A stretch of 64,000 nucleotides of DNA from Flammeovirgaceae bacterium BBD 1991-12 (GCA_001657315.1 LYSV01000012.1:1-64000), one strand, 5' to 3'; numbered from the stretch's first letter, positions 36,543-47,863 are shown. The notes: generated by a model from the sequence alone, not told the origin. Numbers and translations: made by a program.

Positions 36543-37964
36543 TTGGGGATGCAAAATTCTGCTGAAGGCCAAAAGGACGTTGCCGAACAATGGTATCGGA
36601 GGGTTCCTCATGCCATAACCATGTTGTTTGGTATAATAGTACTGGTCACAATACTTACCTGGCTCCTGCCGGCGGGATCATACGAAAGGGTAGTGGTTGA
36701 AGGACGGAGCAGAGTAGTACCCGGGTCCTATACCACGCTACCCTCGACACCCGTGGGGTTATTGGATATGTTCAGGGCGATCCCACTAGGGTTCAAGTCC
36801 GCTGTGGAGATCATTTTTATCGTACTGGCAGGAGGTATTATGTTTGGGATCATGGAGAAGTCCAGAGCTGTGGAAAACACCGTAGGTACGCTGGTGAAAA
36901 AACTCGGCCTGGAGAAGAAATACCTGATCGTAGTGATTATCACCTTTATCTATGGCCTTTTGGGCATAACAATAGGGTATGAGAACAATATTGCCATGGT
37001 ACCCATTGCTGCCGTGCTTAGCCTGGCGCTGGGTGGGGACCTCATTCTGGCAGCAGGCATCTCTGTGGGAGCCATGACCGTGGGGTTCGGACTTTCACCC
37101 ATAAACCCCTACACCGTAGGCACCGGTCATAAAATTGCCGAGCTGCCTCTTTTTTCAGGTGCCTTGCTCAGAAGTGCACTGTGTTTTGCCGGGCTCAGCA
37201 TTATGGCATGGTATAATGTTAAATACTTTAAAAGGATCACCCGTTATCCCGAAAAAGGACTAGGCATAGGGCTCAATGAAAAAGGTATTTCATTGTCAAA
37301 ACCCATCCATACCTACGACATGACGGTGAACAACTGGCTCGTGATCTCCATTTTCATATTGGGCCTGAGTATATCATTGTATGGGATTTTCGTACATCAC
37401 TGGTATATTAATGAGCTTTCTGCCGTATTTCTGATGGTGGCCCTGGGCAGCGCTGTCATCTCGCGGATGAATGCCACTACCATCAGTGAAAGTATTCTTG
37501 ATGCCATTGGCAAGGCGGCTCCCGGAGCCTTTATGGTAGGCTATGCTACTTCCATCAAAGTACTGATGGAGATGGGTAACATTGGAGATACCATTTCATA
37601 TCACCTGTCTGAAATGCTACAGGGGCTGCCTCTGTATGCCTCTGCAGTAGGTATGTCCGTGGCCCAATGTGCGATCAACCTTTTCATCCCCTCAGGAAGT
37701 GGTCAGGCACTGGCTACATTGCCGGTAATGATCCCCCTTGGTGAAGTGCTGGGGTTGACAAGACAAACTACTATACTGGCTTTTCAGATCGGTGATGGAG
37801 TGACCAACCTCATAAATCCTGCACTGGGAGGATTGATAGCTATGCTCAGTATGTGCAGGGTACCGCTGGACCGTTGGTTGAAATTTATATTTCCTATAGT
37901 GGTAGTCACACTGGTCATATCCTGGTTTGTGTTGATTCTGGCAGTGGCCACAGGGTATCAGTAA
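36543..37964 (+). CDS. YfcC-family (C4-dicarboxylate/amino-acid) transporter
   Basis: 473 aa, ~12 TMs; PHAITMLFGIIVLVTILTWLLPAGSYER typical of YfcC. Confidence 0.85.
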   Translation: MGMQNSAEGQKDVAEQWYRRVPHAITMLFGIIVLVTILTWLLPAGSYERVVVEGRSRVVPGSYTTLPSTPVGLLDMFRAIPLGFKSAVEIIFIVLAGGIMFGIMEKSRAVENTVGTLVKKLGLEKKYLIVVIITFIYGLLGITIGYENNIAMVPIAAVLSLALGGDLILAAGISVGAMTVGFGLSPINPYTVGTGHKIAELPLFSGALLRSALCFAGLSIMAWYNVKYFKRITRYPEKGLGIGLNEKGISLSKPIHTYDMTVNNWLVISIFILGLSISLYGIFVHHWYINELSAVFLMVALGSAVISRMNATTISESILDAIGKAAPGAFMVGYATSIKVLMEMGNIGDTISYHLSEMLQGLPLYASAVGMSVAQCAINLFIPSGSGQALATLPVMIPLGEVLGLTRQTTILAFQIGDGVTNLINPALGGLIAMLSMCRVPLDRWLKFIFPIVVVTLVISWFVLILAVATGYQ

Positions 37965-39161
37965 ATGAAGTTCATAGTGAAACAATTAAAAATGGAAAGA
38001 GAGTTGACAGCAGAGCAAATATTGGCAAAGCTTGTTTCCTACCCCGTGTTGGGTGGACAGAGCAATCTGAGTATTATTGGGTGGATAAAAGAGTATGTGG
38101 AAAGTTTTGGAGTGAAAACCGTGGAGGTTCCCAATGGAGAAGGGACCAAGGCTTCTCTACATGCCAGGATAGGTCCTGCGGTAGATGGTGGAGTGATCCT
38201 TTCAGGCCATACCGACGTAGTACCTGTAGAAGGGCAGGCGTGGGATACCGATCCTTTTGTTCTGACAGATAAGGGTGATGGTAAGCTCTACGGCCGTGGG
38301 TCATGTGATATGAAAGGATTTCTGGCTTGCTGTCTGGCGGCTCTGTCGGAAATGGTAAAGGCAGATCTTAAGAGACCCATCTACTTTGCTTTTTCCTATG
38401 ATGAAGAGATCGGCTGTTTGGCTGCACCGGAGCTTGTACAGCACATTCAGACTACATATTCTGAAAGACCAAAATATGCCATTATTGGCGAACCTTCTCT
38501 TATGCAGCCCGTTGTGGGTCAAAAGGGAATATGCGTACTGGAAACCCACATCAACGGATCGGCAGGACACAGCAGCCGGATCAGGCAGGAGGTCAGCGCT
38601 ATTCATGAGGCAGCACGCCTTGTCCTTTGGCTGGAGCATAAAATGAACACGTTGGTAGAAGAAGGACGTACGGATAACCGGTTTGACCCGCCCCATTCTT
38701 CCCTGCATGTGGGGAAAGTACATGGAGGTATTGCTCCCAACGTCATTGCCGATAAGGCTACACTGTCGTGGGATGTAAGGGTAATACCCAAAGATGACCT
38801 GCCGTCCATTATTCAGGAGTTTAAGGACCATTGTACGCAGCGGGAAAAGGAAGTAAGAGAAACATTCCCTGATTTTAAAATTGAAGTCCGTCAACACCAC
38901 CCTCCTGTGCCGCCGCTGGATACTTCGGTGGATCAGGATATTGTAGCCCTGGTCAAAAAGATCACGGGCAACTCCGAGGTAGGCACGGTCTCCTATGCCG
39001 CGGAAGCCGGCCAGTTTGCGGAAGGTGGTTTTGAAAGTATTATTTGCGGACCGGGTTCAATAGCTCAGGCACACCGTGCCAATGAGTTTATTGCCAGAGA
39101 ACAGCTGGAGAAAGGGGTGGAGATGATAAAAAACCTTACAGCAGAAATGACACATATTTAA
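37965..39161 (+). CDS. argE: M20 peptidase / acetylornithine deacetylase-like (ArgE-type)
   Basis: VILSGHTDVVPVEGQAWDTDPF, LYGRGSCDMKGFLACCLAAL, YDEEIGC; start may be 37992. Confidence 0.85.
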   Translation: MKFIVKQLKMERELTAEQILAKLVSYPVLGGQSNLSIIGWIKEYVESFGVKTVEVPNGEGTKASLHARIGPAVDGGVILSGHTDVVPVEGQAWDTDPFVLTDKGDGKLYGRGSCDMKGFLACCLAALSEMVKADLKRPIYFAFSYDEEIGCLAAPELVQHIQTTYSERPKYAIIGEPSLMQPVVGQKGICVLETHINGSAGHSSRIRQEVSAIHEAARLVLWLEHKMNTLVEEGRTDNRFDPPHSSLHVGKVHGGIAPNVIADKATLSWDVRVIPKDDLPSIIQEFKDHCTQREKEVRETFPDFKIEVRQHHPPVPPLDTSVDQDIVALVKKITGNSEVGTVSYAAEAGQFAEGGFESIICGPGSIAQAHRANEFIAREQLEKGVEMIKNLTAEMTHI

Positions 39162-39222
39162 CATTACGGAAGGGGATAGTGTGGTATGATAGTTGTGATG
39201 ATCAGTTTAAAGCTGTTCTTGT

Positions 39223-39591
39223 ATGAAAACTCTCCTTCTGTCTTTAACGTTTTGTGTAGTTTTTTGTGCTGGAAGCTTTGCACAAACAATCAATGGTATT
39301 CCTCTCGACAGCCTGAATGCAAAGTATATCCGGGCCAGTTTTTCAGGCACGGGCCTAAATAAGGTTCATATTTTTATTGATTATGGTCAGCGCCGCGATC
39401 TTTCATTTTCAGCCCGTGAATACCAGCTTAGAGGTGATGACGGCAAAAGGTTAATCTTGAATTCGGTGATCGATGCCCTTAATTTTCTCAACGGCTACGG
39501 ATATGAGCTGGTAGAAATCTATGGACTTGAAAACGATCAGTTTATTCTGAGAAAAAAGGTTGAGTTACAGCAATTTTCTGACGGCATGTAA
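39223..39591 (+). CDS. Secreted hypothetical protein
   Basis: Signal peptide MKTLLLSLTFCVVFCAGSFAQT. Confidence 0.65.
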   Translation: MKTLLLSLTFCVVFCAGSFAQTINGIPLDSLNAKYIRASFSGTGLNKVHIFIDYGQRRDLSFSAREYQLRGDDGKRLILNSVIDALNFLNGYGYELVEIYGLENDQFILRKKVELQQFSDGM

Positions 39592-39780
39592 CCCCTTGGG
39601 CAGGCGGGTGTTCAGGGTTCCTTCCCCGTACATGTCAACAACAGTTCGAAATAAGATGCCTTTCTAATATGCGTATAAGCGTTCAGAAGTCCGCATAACC
39701 TATTGAACTGGTTTTTTAGCAGAAAATCCACAGATTATACCTTTTTGAGGGTTAGCTTTGGGCCTGACAAAAGCCTGCAT

Positions 39781-40905
39781 ATGAACATACCCATTGTCCG
39801 GTTTAATGTAAAGGATAGACCGGAATTCTTCAAGGAGTTACGAAAAAGGGTAGATCAGTATTTCAGGGACAACGATCTGTCCCGCCATGCCAATCTGAAC
39901 ATGAAGCTAAAAACAGTATTTATGCTTGGCTTGTACTTTGTGCCACTAATACTTATGATCACGGGCGTAGTTTCATCATTTTGGACGATGATGGTTCTGT
40001 GGGTGTTAATGGGCTTTGGTATGTCGGGAATAGGACTGGCTATTATGCATGACGCCAATCATGGGTCATATTCCAAAAACCGCAAGGTCAATAATGTCCT
40101 CGGGTACCTGGTTAATTTTCTTGGTGCCTATCATGTAAACTGGAAGATCCAGCACAACGTGTTGCACCATTCCTTTACGAATGTGACCGGCTTTGACGAA
40201 GATATCGATAACCCTGTGATGCGCTTTACGCCTAATCAGAAAAGAAAGAAGATCTTCAGGTTCCAGGCCTTTTACGCGCCCTTTTTCTACGGGATAATGA
40301 CCCTCTACTGGCTTATCAGCAAGGACTTTCAATCATTGGTGAAGTATAGAAAGGAGGGGCTGCTTGCGGGGCAGGGCCTGACTTTTAAAAAGGCAATGGC
40401 ACAGGTGATCTTCAATAAGATATGGTACCTGTCATTGACGCTCATACTGCCTGTGATCATGATAGACCTGCCCTGGTGGCATATCCTGTTGGGATTCCTG
40501 CTCATGCAGTTTATTTGTGGATTGCTACTGGCATTAATTTTTCAGCCGGCTCATGTTATTGAAGAAACAGATTTTTATGTTCCCGACAGTAATAATAGTC
40601 TCGAAAACAACTGGGCGATCCATCAGATGAGGACTACTTCCAATTTTGCCAATAAAAGTATTATCTTCTCCTGGTTGATAGGAGGTTTAAATTATCAAAT
40701 TGAGCATCATTTGTTTCCCAATATTTGCCATGTTCATTATAGAAAGATCTCGACTATTGTAAAGGAAACGGCCAAAGAATTCAATGTGCCGTACTATCAG
40801 CACCGAACCTTTTTGGGAGCAATAAAAAGTCATTTCTTATTGCTGAATGAATTGGGAACAGGAAGGTATGACAGAAAGCCGGCCGATCGCTCCTGGCAAT
40901 TTTAA
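39781..40905 (+). CDS. Fatty acid desaturase (acyl-lipid)
   Basis: His boxes HDANHGSYS, HNVLHHSFTN, NYQIEHHLFP. Confidence 0.95.
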   Translation: MNIPIVRFNVKDRPEFFKELRKRVDQYFRDNDLSRHANLNMKLKTVFMLGLYFVPLILMITGVVSSFWTMMVLWVLMGFGMSGIGLAIMHDANHGSYSKNRKVNNVLGYLVNFLGAYHVNWKIQHNVLHHSFTNVTGFDEDIDNPVMRFTPNQKRKKIFRFQAFYAPFFYGIMTLYWLISKDFQSLVKYRKEGLLAGQGLTFKKAMAQVIFNKIWYLSLTLILPVIMIDLPWWHILLGFLLMQFICGLLLALIFQPAHVIEETDFYVPDSNNSLENNWAIHQMRTTSNFANKSIIFSWLIGGLNYQIEHHLFPNICHVHYRKISTIVKETAKEFNVPYYQHRTFLGAIKSHFLLLNELGTGRYDRKPADRSWQF

Positions 40906-41155
40906 AGGATGTCCAGGCACACATGACCGGACTGAAGATATCACTGAACCTGTAGGTGAGTATTGTCAGTCTGGCCCCCTGATGCAGTGAGGTGGGTCAG
41001 TAGCATAATCCTCTTTCTGTTCAAAGTCCGTATACCCTGATCAACGATCCAAATGACTGTTACAAGGAATTTAAGTTGCAGTGAACATCAAAAACATAAA
41101 ATCTTTAGCATTTTGCCCACGGGGATAATCTGTAAACTGCCTCCGTGACAACAAC

Positions 41156-41524
41156 TTGATTATGAGCAAAATTCAAAAACACGCGGCATTTATTATTTCG
41201 GTACTTATCGCTTACCTGATCAAAGATCTGGTATTGTATCTCATGGGAGATTTCAAGAAAATGCATGACGATCGTTACTTCGCGGTTGGTATTGGGATGT
41301 TGCTGGTAATAGTCATTTTCTATCCCTTGTACGAGCTGCTCAAGGAGTTATCTAAAAAGATTGTTGAGTCCTTCCTCCGGCGTAGCAAAAGATCTGTCAA
41401 TAGCCGGTTCCTTGGGTTGACGCTGGGCTTTGTTTTGGCTCTGGGCATTTTATATGGAGTTTATGCTTACCTGTGGTACAATATCAATATCATAACAGAT
41501 ATCCAGAGCGCTCTTAAACTGTAA
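41156..41524 (+). CDS. Hypothetical membrane protein
   Basis: 122-aa ORF with TMs. Confidence 0.55.
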   Translation: MIMSKIQKHAAFIISVLIAYLIKDLVLYLMGDFKKMHDDRYFAVGIGMLLVIVIFYPLYELLKELSKKIVESFLRRSKRSVNSRFLGLTLGFVLALGILYGVYAYLWYNINIITDIQSALKL

Positions 41525-41580
41525 AGACCTCGGGTATCACTCTTCTTGCAGGTTATTTAAAGTGGCACCTGGATATTGTT

Positions 41581-41787
41581 TCATTCCAGCCATATCATAA
41601 TTGCCCTTCCTATAAGGTAGATCAAAGGGAAAAGGGTAAGACATGCTATCGCTATCAAAATGTTCTCTATCAATGCTGATTTCCTGGAGGCAGGCCTTTC
41701 TATATCTACCTCTACTACCTTTTTCGGTGACTGTGAAGAATGAGCGCCATTAAGGTCGCTTTTTCTCCGTTTCGTGCTGGCTTCCAT
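41581..41787 (-). CDS. Small single-TM protein downstream of YeeE/YedE genes
   Basis: MEASTKRRKSDLNGAHSSQSPKKVVEVDIERPASRKSALIENILIAIACLTLFPLIYLIGRAIMIWLE; ATG at 41787. Confidence 0.6.
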   Translation of the reverse strand: MEASTKRRKSDLNGAHSSQSPKKVVEVDIERPASRKSALIENILIAIACLTLFPLIYLIGRAIMIWLE

Positions 41788-41792
41788 AAAGC

Positions 41793-42221
41793 TTAGTGTG
41801 GTAGTTTGTTTTTTAGCAATCCGTAAGTCCAGACACCAGCCAGTGATCCTGGGAAGATGAAGAATGCCGCAGCCTGCCCGGCGCCCATTAGTGCGAATAT
41901 GGGAGCAATACAACAGCCGCTTAGTACCCATCCGAATCCGAATAAGAGGCCTCCCAATACATTGGCTCGGGTTTTTGAAGGCGCTTTTTTCAATGATATC
42001 GTATCTCCGTTGATTGTTTTAAGCTGATAACGCCTGATCAGAAATACAGTGAGCGCCCCTACGGCGATGGTGCTGCCAAAAATTCCGAACATGTGGATGG
42101 ACTGCAGGCGGAACATTTCCTGGATCCTGTACCACGACAGTGCCTCCGACTTCACAATGAGCAGACCGAAGAATACCCCAATAAGTATAAATTTTATATG
42201 TTTCATGGCTTTCCGGGTCAA
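41793..42221 (-). CDS. YeeE/YedE (DUF6691-type) sulfur transporter subunit
   Basis: GGLLFGFGWVLSGCCIAPIFALMGAGQAAA. Confidence 0.88.
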   Translation of the reverse strand: MTRKAMKHIKFILIGVFFGLLIVKSEALSWYRIQEMFRLQSIHMFGIFGSTIAVGALTVFLIRRYQLKTINGDTISLKKAPSKTRANVLGGLLFGFGWVLSGCCIAPIFALMGAGQAAAFFIFPGSLAGVWTYGLLKNKLPH

Positions 42222-42808
42222 ATGATAAAAGGCAAAATGAAATGCGTCATGATCATGCCTCCGGCAAAAAATGACAAGATGGCGATGGCTGAGGCACTGC
42301 TTTTCACAGATAATCCCATAAATCCATGACCCGATGTACAGCCTCCGGCATATCTTGTACCAAACCCTATCAGGAATCCTCCTATTACCGTAAACAACAC
42401 GCCGCGTAAGCTCAGTAAATTGTGTGATGCAAAGAGTTCGGAAGGCATAAGCCCTGAAAGATCAGTCAGCCCCAGCTTTATCAGATCCTCTCTTGTACTG
42501 GCAGCGATATCTACATTTAAAGGGTCGTGAATAAGGTGGTAGGTAACGAAAGCCCCTAATAACACACCTGTGGCAAACCAGATATTCCAGTATTCCTTCT
42601 TAACGTCATATTGAAAATACGGTAAACGGTTGGGTACTATGGCCATTATATGACGCAGGGAAGATGACGCTCCCAACATCTTGTTCCCAAAAAAGAGAAG
42701 TAATGGTATCGTCAGGCCCATAAGCGGGCCTGCCACATACCATGGCCATGGTGATACAATAAGTTCTTTTAATGTTTGCATAGCGGTCTGGATTAATGAT
42801 CTGTACAA
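42218..42808 (-). CDS. YeeE/YedE thiosulfate transporter family protein
   Basis: GGFLIGFGTRYAGGCTSGHGFMGLSVKSSAS; 4-nt overlap with next gene. Confidence 0.9.
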   Translation of the reverse strand: MYRSLIQTAMQTLKELIVSPWPWYVAGPLMGLTIPLLLFFGNKMLGASSSLRHIMAIVPNRLPYFQYDVKKEYWNIWFATGVLLGAFVTYHLIHDPLNVDIAASTREDLIKLGLTDLSGLMPSELFASHNLLSLRGVLFTVIGGFLIGFGTRYAGGCTSGHGFMGLSVKSSASAIAILSFFAGGMIMTHFILPFII

Positions 42809-43293
42809 AGGAAAGACCGTTTCACAGCAACCTGTTTCAATTTTGACCCCAAAGCTTTAGGAATAATGCTCAGGATCAGGACGATCCGGCCGGCTTCTTA
42901 AAATGTGTCAAAAACTTTCAATTTTGGATCGATTGAGGATTGTGTTGTGTGTATTCGGATGTTGGACAGGGTATTGAGTATGGCCATGCCCTGTACATTT
43001 TGAAAAGTGAAGGGGGTAAAAAGTATATCGTCACAGGCTGGTGGGGTCCCCGTGGACAGGGCTACGAAGCTGTCCCCCTCCCAGCTACGCCATATGTGCT
43101 CCATTCACTTACTATGAATGGAAATCTTCTGCTTGGGGAACGCGAATAAAGTATTTTCGAATGCATAGGAAGGATGCTGCATTTTCGCTTGCACACTCAT
43201 TCATCAGTGACGATCCGTTTTTCACTTTAATTATCCCCACTTCAGGAATTTTTCACAAAAAACCTAATACAATGAACAGGGGCAATTAAAGCG

Positions 43294-46200
43294 TTAACTC
43301 TTCAGGGATTTCGGTGTATAGCCGAACTCGTCATGAAAACACTTGGAAAAATAAGCAGGACTGGAAAACCCGACATCATAGGATATTTCTGCCAGCGTAC
43401 CGGTGTTGTTCTCTATGAGCTGCTTACCCCTTTCCAGACGATAGCTTCGTATGAAGGCATTAGGCCCCTTGTTCAGAATGGCCTGCATCTTGCGGTTAAG
43501 CTGTGATTTGCTGATCGCCATCTCCTGACAAAGTACATTCACATTAAACTGCTGATTGGAGAGGTTTTCCTCAACAATATCGATCAGTTTTTTCAGGAAT
43601 GCCTCTTCCTGTGAAGTGACGGCTATTTCCTCCGGCTTGAATACAATTTTTTCAGCAAACCGCTTTTGCAGGTGTTTTCTTCCTGAGATCAGGTTTTTTA
43701 CTCGTATGGCAAGCTCTCTGGCCTCAAAGGGCTTGCCTAGGTAATCATCTGCCTGCATTTCCAGCCCTTTGATCTTCTCCTCCTGGCCAGCCTTTGCCGT
43801 CAGTAGTATAACCGGGATATGATCCGTACGCAGATCTTTCTTAAGCTTCTGACAAAGGTCAAAGCCATTCATTCCAGGCATCATTACATCGGATATGATA
43901 AGGTCAGGTAAATGCTCCAGTGCCGTTTCCCAGCCTGAAAAACCATCACTGGCCTGTATAACATTGTAATCCTGCTTTAGCTGGAACTGTATGAACTGAC
44001 GCATATCTTCGTTATCGTCTACGATCAGTAATAGTGGCAAGCTGCTCTGATGCTGCTCTTGAGGCTCTTCTGATTTAATTTTATATGGGACTGGTTCTAT
44101 CATCTCCGGTCTGTGTGCTTCCTGCGTGGTCACGATCTGGTCTTCCTTCAGATGCTCCCTGCCCACAGGGAGAAGGATCCCGAAAGTGGTTCCTCTGCCC
44201 AACTCACTTTCCGCATGTAGCGTACCGGAGTGCAATTCAACCAGATCACGGGACAGTGACAGGCCAATACCCGTACCCTGATGGCTTTTGGTATCGGGAT
44301 TTTCTACCTGGAAGAAGCGCTCGAATATATGGGGAAGATGCTGGCTGTCAATGCCGATCCCTGTATCACTTACCTTGATAGAAGCATTTTCGTCTTCAAC
44401 ATCGATGATCATGCTAACATGCCCACCTTCTGGAGTAAATTTCACGGCATTCGACAGCAGGTTGATCAACACCTGCTCAAGCTTTTCAACATCAATATAT
44501 AGAAAAAGCTCCTTCTGCACGCTTTGAAAGCTGAGTTCAATATTCTTTTGGCTGGCCAGAGACTCAAACGACATCAGTATACCTCGTGAAAACGGAATAA
44601 GATTTTCATAGGATACTCTCAATCCCAGTTCTCCGGCTTCTATCTTTGACTGATCGAGTAGTTGATTGATCAGCTTAAGAAGCCGCTGGCCATTTCGTTT
44701 GATCCACAAAAGCTGCTGTTTCTCTTCCCCCTGGTGAGCCTGCAGCAGATTTTCTACCGGGCCAAGTATCAGGGTAAGTGGTGTACGGAGCTCATGGGAG
44801 ATATTGGCAAGAAACTGACTTTTGACCTCATACAGCTCGGTGATCTTATCAGCCTGTTCCTTAATTTCAAGTGTGCGCTCCCGGATGATATTTTCAAGCC
44901 TGAGATTCTCTTCTTCGTATTTTTTTGAGCGGAGGTATATGATCAGCCAGATCAGTGCTCCTGTCATAGCTACGTAGACTACAAATGCTGCCACAGACCG
45001 GTACCACGGTGGTTTGATGCTGAACCCGAACGAGCGGATATTGCTTATTACACCATAATCATTTTTGGCTTTCACCATAAAGGTATAGTCACCTACCGGG
45101 AGACTGGTATATTCTTTTCGTGATTCAGGAGTCCATTGAGACCACATCTGATCGAATCCGTTGAGGTAATACTGATAGGTCAGTTGCTCACCATTCCTGT
45201 AAATGGGACAGGCAAAATGAAATACCAGATCATTTTGAGCATAGGGGATCTCCTCTGCAGCACGATCCCAGTAGTTGCTGTAGATCATTGAATCACGGGC
45301 CATTGCCTTGCCCAAAATTACCTCAAAGGATTTGTCAAAAGCCGTTGGCTCATTGAGGTCATATTGGAGAATGCCCTTCATGCCACCAAACCAGGCATGG
45401 TCACTTTTTGCATAAAAAACTTCATTGCTGAACGGGTCACTGTAATCTGCTTCCAGGCTGCTGACCGGATATGCCTTGGTGGAATATTGACCAGACAGAT
45501 TTTTTTCTACCCTGATGATATACTTACGATTATCAACATAATGATCCAGCCAAAGTGTACCCTCTTTTTCTACCTTTTTCGGAAGTACGTAACCATCTTC
45601 GATATTGAAAGACCTGCCCATTCCCACATCAGGATAAAAACGATCTTCTTTTGCAGAGTATTTGTACAGTGAATCATTCTCTGACCGAACATACAATGTC
45701 CCATTCACCATGAAAAGGTTGTTCTCACCGACAGGTACCCCTTTGGAAGCAAGATAGTGCTCGATTTTTGGCGTATCGTAGTGTAATGATCCTTCTGAAA
45801 GGGGAAGAGTTATCCGAAATATGCCATTTGATCTGGTTTTGAGCCAGAACGAACTACGGTCGGTTTCAATGATGTCTCTTACCGAACCGGTTATTCCTGT
45901 AATGCCGCCTTTCTTCTCCCAACGCGCACCCATCCATTGATATTCTGAGAAACCATGATCATCTGCAACAAAAACGGTGTTTTCGTTATATTCAGAAGTG
46001 AGAATAGCCGCTGTAAGAAACCCTTCATTCAGGACATGTTCCAATTGATCGTTAACAATGGCATATGCGCCATTGCTTGTGCCGATCAGTAGTTGGTCGT
46101 TCCATGATTCCAGATCCCAACCGTAGTTAATAAGACCCTTAACCTGTTCAAACCCCCGGTCAAAGCCCCCCTGTTTCAGGACCGATAACCCTTCACTGGT

Positions 46201-47253
46201 TGCAGCGTAAAGCTTTCCCTGATGTTGGAGAATGGACTGTACAGAACCATTGAGACCAAGCCGCTCATCATAAACAGAGAATGGACTGGTCAGTTCTATT
46301 CTTGCCAGCCCCTCCTGCAGGCCGGCCCACAAACTGTTGTGGTTGTCTTCAAAAATGCTCAGTACATTGCTGCTGGTCAGCCCGCTTTCCTGCCGGATAA
46401 TTTGCTCCAGTTTGCCTTCCCTGGACAACACCACGATACCACCGGCGGCACCGAGCCGGAATATGAGCTTATTTTTTTGGGTTATCAGCCCCCCCTGAAG
46501 ATCATACTTTATCAGATAATCGTCTACCCCGGTTACAAAGGGGACGAAATTTTGACTGTTATATCGGAATAACCCTCGCTGGCCGGTGCCAATCAAAATG
46601 TCTTCACCATAGGGTACCATGATGTTTATCTTCATGCCAGTAAAGAACTCTCCTCCGGGTACTACCTCAAACTTGTCATTGGAAGATAATTTTGAAAGCC
46701 CCGTGTACAGGTTGGACAGAAAAACGTTATCATTAATTACAAACAACCGGCGGTATGCCTCGTCCGATTGCCATATCTTCACCGTGTCTTCCCTTACCCT
46801 GAATATTTTTGACTCAGCCTGAAAATATACATCTTCTTCATGAATGACTGTCTTTCTTATTCTGCCAAAACTTCGGTGTTCTGCAGGTATCCTGCTTAGA
46901 TATGACTTGAATTGAAGTTCACCGTCTTTATTGGGGACCAGCTGCCCAAAATCATTCTGGGCTCCAACATATACTGTGCCGTCATTATCCACAGCCAGAG
47001 ACCGGACATGCCCGCGATTGGGGATCATGGCAAGCCTCCATTCTTCTCCATTAAAGGACAGCAACCCCTTGCCGTTGGCAAAATACATGATGCCATCGGG
47101 GCTTTGGGCAATGGCCCAGTTCTGCCGGTGGCTACCGTATTCCTGAGGGCTGTAGTTCCGGATCCGGGGCAATCCTTCGGGAGATTGAGAGCGGCCCACA
47201 AAGGAGAACACACTACAGCATAACAGCGTGATGATCAGACCATGTAATCTCAT
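43294..47253 (-). CDS. Hybrid two-component system (HTCS): beta-propeller sensor, kinase, receiver, AraC HTH
   Basis: Propeller repeats, Y_Y_Y, FLANISHELRTPLTLILGP, LLIVDDNEDMRQFI, AraC-type YDVGFSSPAYFSKCFHDEFGYTPK; ATG 47253. Confidence 0.95.
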   Translation of the reverse strand: MRLHGLIITLLCCSVFSFVGRSQSPEGLPRIRNYSPQEYGSHRQNWAIAQSPDGIMYFANGKGLLSFNGEEWRLAMIPNRGHVRSLAVDNDGTVYVGAQNDFGQLVPNKDGELQFKSYLSRIPAEHRSFGRIRKTVIHEEDVYFQAESKIFRVREDTVKIWQSDEAYRRLFVINDNVFLSNLYTGLSKLSSNDKFEVVPGGEFFTGMKINIMVPYGEDILIGTGQRGLFRYNSQNFVPFVTGVDDYLIKYDLQGGLITQKNKLIFRLGAAGGIVVLSREGKLEQIIRQESGLTSSNVLSIFEDNHNSLWAGLQEGLARIELTSPFSVYDERLGLNGSVQSILQHQGKLYAATSEGLSVLKQGGFDRGFEQVKGLINYGWDLESWNDQLLIGTSNGAYAIVNDQLEHVLNEGFLTAAILTSEYNENTVFVADDHGFSEYQWMGARWEKKGGITGITGSVRDIIETDRSSFWLKTRSNGIFRITLPLSEGSLHYDTPKIEHYLASKGVPVGENNLFMVNGTLYVRSENDSLYKYSAKEDRFYPDVGMGRSFNIEDGYVLPKKVEKEGTLWLDHYVDNRKYIIRVEKNLSGQYSTKAYPVSSLEADYSDPFSNEVFYAKSDHAWFGGMKGILQYDLNEPTAFDKSFEVILGKAMARDSMIYSNYWDRAAEEIPYAQNDLVFHFACPIYRNGEQLTYQYYLNGFDQMWSQWTPESRKEYTSLPVGDYTFMVKAKNDYGVISNIRSFGFSIKPPWYRSVAAFVVYVAMTGALIWLIIYLRSKKYEEENLRLENIIRERTLEIKEQADKITELYEVKSQFLANISHELRTPLTLILGPVENLLQAHQGEEKQQLLWIKRNGQRLLKLINQLLDQSKIEAGELGLRVSYENLIPFSRGILMSFESLASQKNIELSFQSVQKELFLYIDVEKLEQVLINLLSNAVKFTPEGGHVSMIIDVEDENASIKVSDTGIGIDSQHLPHIFERFFQVENPDTKSHQGTGIGLSLSRDLVELHSGTLHAESELGRGTTFGILLPVGREHLKEDQIVTTQEAHRPEMIEPVPYKIKSEEPQEQHQSSLPLLLIVDDNEDMRQFIQFQLKQDYNVIQASDGFSGWETALEHLPDLIISDVMMPGMNGFDLCQKLKKDLRTDHIPVILLTAKAGQEEKIKGLEMQADDYLGKPFEARELAIRVKNLISGRKHLQKRFAEKIVFKPEEIAVTSQEEAFLKKLIDIVEENLSNQQFNVNVLCQEMAISKSQLNRKMQAILNKGPNAFIRSYRLERGKQLIENNTGTLAEISYDVGFSSPAYFSKCFHDEFGYTPKSLKS

Positions 47254-47497
47254 AGAAGAAGATATCTGTCTACAAATTACTATTTGTTTAGACGCTAAAA
47301 CAAAAATATGGTTGAGTAGATAGGGGTAATTTATCATATCTTAAACTGATAATGGCTTAATATCAGGTAATCAGAGAGATAACACTCCTGCACATATGGT
47401 TTTCCTTTTATTCAGGGCCCCTGTCTCATGCAAAGGGCAGGATAAGGTATTATAGTCATAACACCGCGGCTGATGTAGGCAGATGTATAGCCTGGAA

Positions 47498-47863
47498 TTA
47501 ACTTACGTACTCCTGCCGCTTGACGAGCATGAACCAGTTATTGTCGAGTGGTAGGTAGCCGTAGTCATAACAGAAGAAATAGGTGGCTCCGGCCCTGGTC
47601 ACATAGGTATTGGTGAAGTAATTGAAGTCAAATCCCTTTTCGGCCAGTTTATCACGGTGTGCCTTGGTCTTACCATCCGGGTTCATCTGTTCCAGTACCC
47701 GTCTGTTCTTTCTGAGAATATTGTTAACATTTCTGATGTAGTTATTGGAGTCGCTGTTTAGCCGGTTATTATAGGAGTTTCGGCATTGGTCGGAACAAAA
47801 TTTTTTATCTATCCGGCCATATATCTTTGTCCCGCATTCCAAACATGATTTTTCTTCTTCCAT
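47498..47863 (-). CDS. Zinc-ribbon hypothetical protein (DUF2116-like)
   Basis: CLECGTKIYGRIDKKFCSDQCRNSYNN. Confidence 0.75.
   Translation of the reverse strand: MEEEKSCLECGTKIYGRIDKKFCSDQCRNSYNNRLNSDSNNYIRNVNNILRKNRRVLEQMNPDGKTKAHRDKLAEKGFDFNYFTNTYVTRAGATYFFCYDYGYLPLDNNWFMLVKRQEYVS

Noticed and set aside
36279-36611. ORF 110 aa containing FMVCEDTDYG
   Set aside because: Reads through hairpin repeat locus B and overlaps the start of the YfcC-like gene; spurious.
42940-43149. 69-aa ORF upstream of the HTCS gene
   Set aside because: No motif, no signal or conserved feature; another ORF overlaps it in a different frame.
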